A stretch of 64,000 bases of DNA. Origin: Chondrosia reniformis. Lineage: Eukaryota > Porifera > Demospongiae > Chondrillida > Chondrillidae. The stretch is from assembly GCA_947172415.1 (NCBI GenBank), contig OX359202.1, positions 4,264,899 through 4,328,898 on the forward strand, read 5' to 3'. Below, piece by piece: positions 60,301-64,000 of this stretch (position 1 is its first letter; every line of letters begins with the position of its first letter). A program made the position numbers and the translations under genes. The notes under the pieces were generated by a model that was not told the DNA's origin, ran no database searches, and was given only the letters and a program-made list of their open reading frames with translations.

Positions 60301-63300
60301 CCCAAGGAACAGATTGAACAGGAAATTAATAATATTTTTCCCAAACCAAAGCGACCGCCACCATCTTATCATCAACATCCAAAGATACCTGATCCTAATG
60401 TTGTTAATCCTGCTCCCTACACAGAAATATTTCAGCTTCCTACTCCAGTAGACACAAGAAGCTCAACTTCCAAACCAGCCCCAAATCCTGATCCAAAAAA
60501 GGTAAACCCAGTTCCTAAAACTGAAAGTAACTTACCAAAACCAGCTCTTCCACCTGATGTTCCAAAGGTAAAACCAGACAAGGACGTCTCCACTGCAGTA
60601 CAAATTCCAAAAGCCACACCATCAGACCCACCCAGAGATCCTTTTCCTGCAAGTGAAAGTGAGGCAGTAGTTCCAGACAAAGGTTTGGGTAGAAAGGTTC
60701 AGAAAGACATCAACAAAGATTTTCCTAAACTGGTTTTCACAGTTTACGACTTTGCTGGTCAAGAGTTGTATCGCCCCATGCATCACTGCTTCATTACTCA
60801 AAGATCTGTCTTCATGATAGTGTTTAATAGCCGCATCTTCCTTGATATGCTGAATGCTAAAGACAAGGATTCTCACCGCCACATACAGTATTGGTTCAAC
60901 ACCATAAGTGCCTACACTAAAAAGTTTGAGGGAGAAAGGGGAAAGGGAAGGAAGCCGCCAGTCATCCTCGTGGGGACTCATCGTGGGCCGTATGAGAAAG
61001 ATGGAGAGGCAGTGTTTGAAAGGATTTCAGAAGAGGATGAAAAAGGCATAAGAGATCAGCTTTATGATTTTTACGTTACAGGTGATAACAGAAAGCGCTA
61101 CATCTCTCATTTACTCAAAGAACCACTGAAGGAAAGGTTTCAATTTGTCGAATGCTCTTTAGAAAATGAAAAAGAGAGTGGAGCAGAGTCTCTGAAGAAG
61201 GTGATAGAAGAGACAGCCAATTCCCTGCCCTTCATGGATGAGGAGTATCCAATGAAATGGCTGCAATTCCAAGAGAGGTTACAAGAAGAACCCGGTCTAA
61301 GGAAACTGGAGGCAGTTGAGAAAATGGCACAGGGGCTTGGTTTAAGTAAAGAAGCAACAGTTCTTGCTCTCCAGTTCTTTCATGATATCGGTGTGATCAC
61401 AGTACCAGGTAAATATATAGATGCCATACAATATTATAGAATCAGTTACATACTGTAGATCTTGCCTCAGTGAATTTGACTTTCTGTGTACATATACAGT
61501 ACATTATTCTGTATGGCTTCATAGCTGACTATGTGCGTATATTGTTAACACTGGATTAATGCGTTTTCACATTCAATTGGTAGACGATTGGATTGGTTTA
61601 ACATTTTGCATTTGCAAGTATCGCTTTTCATTTGCTTTTCATTAGTCAGATGTTCAGGATTAAACAAATATTTGTAGATACATGTGTATTATAAATCACC
61701 ATCCCAAATTCTTCTAAACTTGTCTACAACACGGAGAATCTCTTTTGACAGAAAGCTATATACATTATGTAATGCTTACAGAATGCATGATATATATATA
61801 TATAAAAAATATATATATATATAGAAAAGTCTAAAACCACGTCTTCCTCCTCTTCTTCTGTGTATATATGGAATGATTCTCTTCCAATAGGAGTAGGACT
61901 TTAGTAATCTCGAATGCTATAAATGGTGTATTCTTTAGTCAGGATCGTTTTTAGATACGTACCTGTTAGATAATGTCATATAATGCATTAATTGCAACTA
62001 CAAAACATTAAACCAATCTGAATGTCTGTTAAATCAATATAAAAATCCTTAAAACCAATCAAAAATCCGTGAAACCATGCAATGTGAAAAACTGCAATAT
62101 ATGACTTTAGTTTGTAAATGTATGTGTATTCATTACTGTAAAAGAGATCACCTTTATTCAGAACCTATGACTAGTTTGACCTATCAGATAAAACAGAGAG
62201 ATTACAGTTTATGCAACCATGATCATATTTAAAACCCTTTAAATTCACTAGAGATACATGCAGATTATACTGTACTTTTTATTCAAATCAAACTTTTCTC
62301 AATAAAGCTGAATTACCTCAAGTATTCCTGTCTGAGGAGGAAAGAGAAACCTTAAAAGAAGTAGTACTTTGTGGCCCACAGCTGCTTGCTGACATTATGA
62401 AGGAACTACTTATGTTCAAAGAAAAACATGTGGATAAGCTGGATTATGGTAGGTTACACTGGCTGTCCATTGTGACTGAGAGAATATAGATCTAAGTATA
62501 AGGTTGTCCTTTCTTTTAGGTGATGCTGTACTGCTCATTCAAAATCATATTTTGAAAAAATGTGCACTTAGAGATATGTTGCCAGAAAGGTGGAGTAAAG
62601 AGGATTTTGAGCACATCTTCCTCTTTTTGAAAGCTTATAATTTACTCTTTGCAATAGAAGAAGAAAGTGGGGCAGCTGAAAAATGTCTCGTTCCCAGTTT
62701 GCTGAAACCTTTGGAAATGAACCCAGAACTCCCCAAGCGATACTTCAAATTTTATGTTAATTTTCTTGGATACCTTCCTCCTGAGGTCTTCAATAGGTTC
62801 GTCTGCTTAGCTACCCTGGAATCAGAATTTAATCATCTCCGAAAAAGCCGCAGACCACCATCCTACATTACCCTGAAGGCTGACTGCTGTGGTGTGAAAG
62901 GCTGGTGTGAAGAGAAAGATGCCTGGGTGATTGTAAAGAAGGGAGAAGGAATGTCCTTATTTGTCAGGTAAGTTTTAACTAAGCTATCTCCATTCATGTA
63001 TTAAGAAGTAATTTATCTAAGGTTTATGTTAAGTGTAAATCCAGAAATGGTGACTGTACATAATGGCATAGGAAAGGAACACTAATGCATGCATTGATGT
63101 GTACATATTAAATTGCATCATTGATTGTTAGCAAGATATTATGAAGTGGCCTTATACAGTCCTTCACTGCAGGTCACTGGAAAGCATTACACTGACTACA
63201 TCAAATTTGCGACAGAGAAGTTACAAAGTCTCTTTACAGATATGAAGCTCACTGGGATATTGTATGAGGTCGAAATGGAAGCTCCCTGTTGCATGGAGGA

Positions 63301-63824
63301 AGGAGGGTCACTTATATTGGGTGAATATGGGGAAGAAACATTCAAAGACTACATTGACCAATGCCAGTGTGATTCATGTGATGCTCCTTGTGATGTTGAA
63401 TTGCTTTTACGTAAAAAGGTGAATTAGGTGATGGGATTATAATAATTGTAGGACTTCATTGTATTTCTATATAATATAGTGTCCTCCTCCAAAGAAGAAA
63501 AAGATAGAGGTCAAGTCACCTGAGGAAATAAGGGAATTTTTGGAAGGAAAAGAGTTTTCTGATCAGCTTTTGTCCTTTTGTTGCTTCAAAGACCTACAAT
63601 CCTATTTATTTACCAATGGGGTCATTTCTAAGGAACAGATGGAGGTGATGTCTCAATGCAAGAGCACTAAAGAGGCAAATTCACAGTTATTTGAATTTCT
63701 TATTGGTGATCCATCCATCAAGAAGTTACAAAAGCTCTGTGATGTCCTTAGGGAACACAGTAAATCACATGAAAACAATCAGAAGCTAGCTGACATGATT
63801 GAAAAATTCCTTTACTACAGTTAG
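45039..63824 (+). CDS. Copy C: intact ankyrin-Roc-COR-CARD-like GTPase, about 1301 aa
   Basis: Fourteen coding exons join in phase without a stop: 45039-45179, 45443-45577, 45669-45890, 47979-48125, 48221-48355, 48417-48554, 48729-48827, 48919-49014, 49116-49260, 59963-61408, 62323-62448, 62520-62967, 63136-63418, 63480-63824. Start: the ATG at 45039 has G at -3 and +4; an AG just upstream suggests a 5' UTR intron. Residues 1-166 are Lys-rich and helical. About 167-420 hold ankyrin repeats (GWRPLHIAI, GMTPVHIAA, GHTPLITAT, GKMALHFTA, SNTPLHIAS), most one per exon. Roc: P-loop GEARHGKTS (456-464), switch I T481, DFAGQE (682-687), GTHRG (757-761, usual Asp absent); a Pro-rich insertion separates T481 and D682. 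COR-like region about 830-1187, then a Lys-rich linker and a CARD-like fold (about 1208-1301). No kinase domain. Probably a cytosolic signalling GTPase; partners unknown. Confidence 0.88.
45891..47978 (+). other. Intron 3 of copy C, repeat-rich
   Basis: The piece 46000-46700 is a dispersed element shared with 55265-56146 (gtactctctaagtagg; atggccgaaaaa). 47135-47245 is shared with 28395-28510. A palindrome lies at 46728-46773. The open frames here are not supported as genes. Confidence 0.6.
46728..46773. repeat. Perfect 22-bp palindrome with 2-base centre
   Basis: Left arm 46728-46749 (atggtacgtatatattaagg plus cc) is exactly complementary to 46752-46773. The centre is AA. It lies at the edge of the dispersed element in intron 3 of copy C. 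Confidence 0.95.
49501..50049. mobile_element. MITE in intron 9 of copy C carrying a short protein-like segment
   Basis: Ends TACTGTATGCGTACAAATTT and the complement of TACAGTATGTATACAAATTT are inverted; further in, ggacgtaaatttc pairs with gaaatatacgtcc. On the - strand, 49790-49600 reads CQREARNMEDPHSVAVKKDG and TVGHVPRTISCICSVFL, a peptide often seen in invertebrate transposon copies. It is a fragment. Confidence 0.7.
50878..53050 (+). mobile_element. LINE-type reverse transcriptase remnant in intron 9 of copy C
   Basis: The + strand carries, in several frames, KKDGGVRPIEVGCTLQRLVS, LGYRTPLDAETTVQ, DHVLLKLDFRNAFNTVKRD, GVQQGDPFGPLLVCL and LYLDDGTLGG. These are reverse-transcriptase blocks, with the YxDD motif as YLDD. 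Downstream come APPITSLGLHMDDEVV, SNGKRPDGVTIIPWKSGR and DTFAASHLAQAMREAG, the usual C-terminal part of this RT family. Frameshifts and stops occur throughout. A short related piece with CGTAFTNEH is at 50270-50434. The clade is not assigned. Non-LTR elements insert by target-primed reverse transcription; this copy is inactive. Confidence 0.75.
54245..54302. repeat. (TA)n microsatellite
   Basis: Two TA runs, about 54245-54264 and 54275-54302, are separated by acttgtactg. Confidence 0.9.
54339..55053 (+). mobile_element. Tigger/pogo-type element with CENP-B-like N-terminus
   Basis: Ends CAGTTGAGTC...ATAAGTTGAA and TTCGACTTAT...GACTCAACAG are inverted, flanked by TA (54337-54338, 55054-55055). 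Inside, 54566-54910 (+) encodes a CENP-B-type HTH start: RKIELIDAVEKHPAG, EIVEEFGIVPNTLSTIVKDK, then APTHDDIDEALLCW and NVPISGPILSAKADSLAE. The DDE domain is deleted, so it is non-autonomous. A direct repeat in its Lys-rich part (caccc/cgccc agctggg) adds extra residues. Confidence 0.85.
55265..56146. repeat. Dispersed element shared with 46000-46700; right part inverted at 58707-58850
   Basis: Left part matches 46000-46110 (gcagtactctctaaatagg). Middle matches 46480-46530 (ttaacaagaaaaaa). The last 150 bp (55992-56146) recur inverted at 58707-58850, on the other side of the Penelope-like element. Both ends of the family are unresolved. Confidence 0.7.
56150..58660 (-). mobile_element. GIY-YIG Penelope-like retroelement, nearly full length, decayed
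   Basis: The - strand codes for one protein in broken frames: 58616-57627 (helical N-terminus, IIPADKGKATVVLDAAEYY, PRIYGLPKIHK), 57744-57448 (KLISFDVRNLFTKVP), 57447-57205 (EGAAMWSPLSPVIANLFMEY), then LWLRYVDDTFVIW around 57200, 57112-56807, and 56751-56323 with VIYQIPCSCSGVYIGETGKT (GIY-YIG nuclease) ending PIWNDIIK. The RT catalytic YVDD and the GIY-YIG residues are present. Lesions are frameshifts near 57650 and 57270 and a TGA at about 57445. The 3' tail (56150-56320) includes a hammerhead-like motif. It lies in intron 9 of copy C in opposite orientation. Confidence 0.88.
56200..56224 (-). other. Hammerhead-like core motif in the Penelope 3' region
   Basis: On the - strand: CTGATGA, GGACC-TTCG-GGTT hairpin, GAAAC. 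It lies about 100 bp after the ORF end of the element. Confidence 0.45.
58851..59962 (+). other. Right end of intron 9 of copy C
   Basis: No gene seen. 59400-59520 resembles 12300-12400 in copy B's intron (ctttctccagctcacattcc). From about 59835 to 59962 the sequence matches the acceptor side of the same intron in copies A and B. The acceptor is ttgtatag at 59962. Confidence 0.6.
61790..61823. repeat. (TA)n microsatellite in COR intron of copy C
   Basis: Two TA runs are separated by AAAAA. It lies in the 61409-62322 intron. Confidence 0.85.
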
Positions 63825-64000
63825 TATGTAAAAATACATGTACCTATACGTATATAGTCATATTTCTGTTAGCACTTACCATACCAAGCTATACAGCCTG
63901 TCCAAAGATGGAATTGTTACAATAGACATAGACACAACTTCTAATAATCTGAAATGCAATATACAACATTCTATAATTTGTTCCTGTACAATACATTTTC

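Noticed and set aside
1-64000. tRNA, rRNA and polyadenylation signals
   Set aside because: I saw no sequence with tRNA A/B boxes and a foldable cloverleaf or rRNA identity. AATAAA-like strings are common in this AT-rich DNA and none could be tied to a gene end.

Overview
The window is animal genomic DNA, AT-rich, with GT-AG introns, phase-conserved exons and very many transposon remnants. The gene families (ankyrin-Roc-COR GTPases ending in a death fold, a DUF288 glycosyltransferase, Merlin-, ISL2EU- and Penelope-type elements) suggest an early-branching marine invertebrate. A demosponge such as Amphimedon is my best guess; this is inference and no species marker was seen.

The backbone is three copies of one multi-exon gene on the + strand. 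Copy A (1-4290) enters the window at its last ankyrin exon and has one in-frame stop. Copy B (7490-15705) is a pseudogene with frameshifts, a fused exon, a nonsense codon and a lost last exon. Copy C (45039-63824) assembles without error from 14 exons into a protein of about 1301 residues: lysine-rich N-terminus, ankyrin repeats, a Roc-like GTPase domain, COR-like region and a C-terminal CARD-like death fold. All copies carry a proline-rich insertion of about 190 residues between switch I and the DxxG motif of the GTPase, and lack the usual Asp in the G4 motif.

Between copies B and C lie two versions of a second block. Version 1 (15.7-20.7 kb) holds an EGF-like exon fragment with a 27-bp minisatellite and an intact, intronless DUF288 (STELLO-like) type II membrane protein on the - strand. 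Version 2 (30-36 kb) holds the same exon, broken by insertions, and a 5'-truncated decayed DUF288 copy next to a DUF1647-like fragment. Another DUF1647-like fragment sits at 25.1 kb.

The rest is mainly mobile DNA: a Merlin-type element in another ORF with a MITE nested inside it (21.4-24.1 kb); a Ulp1/PHD remnant (26.9-27.8 kb); a 30-bp minisatellite (29 kb); a 4.5-kb ISL2EU-like element with SWIM/YqaJ and THAP/DDE reading frames and a nested MITE (38.4-42.9 kb). The 10.7-kb intron 9 of copy C contains a MITE, a LINE-type reverse transcriptase, a Tigger-like element and a GIY-YIG Penelope-like element. Several insertions can be dated relative to each other because the paralogous copy still holds the empty site. 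Penelope tails carry a repeated motif that looks like a hammerhead ribozyme core. I saw no tRNA, rRNA or CRISPR array.
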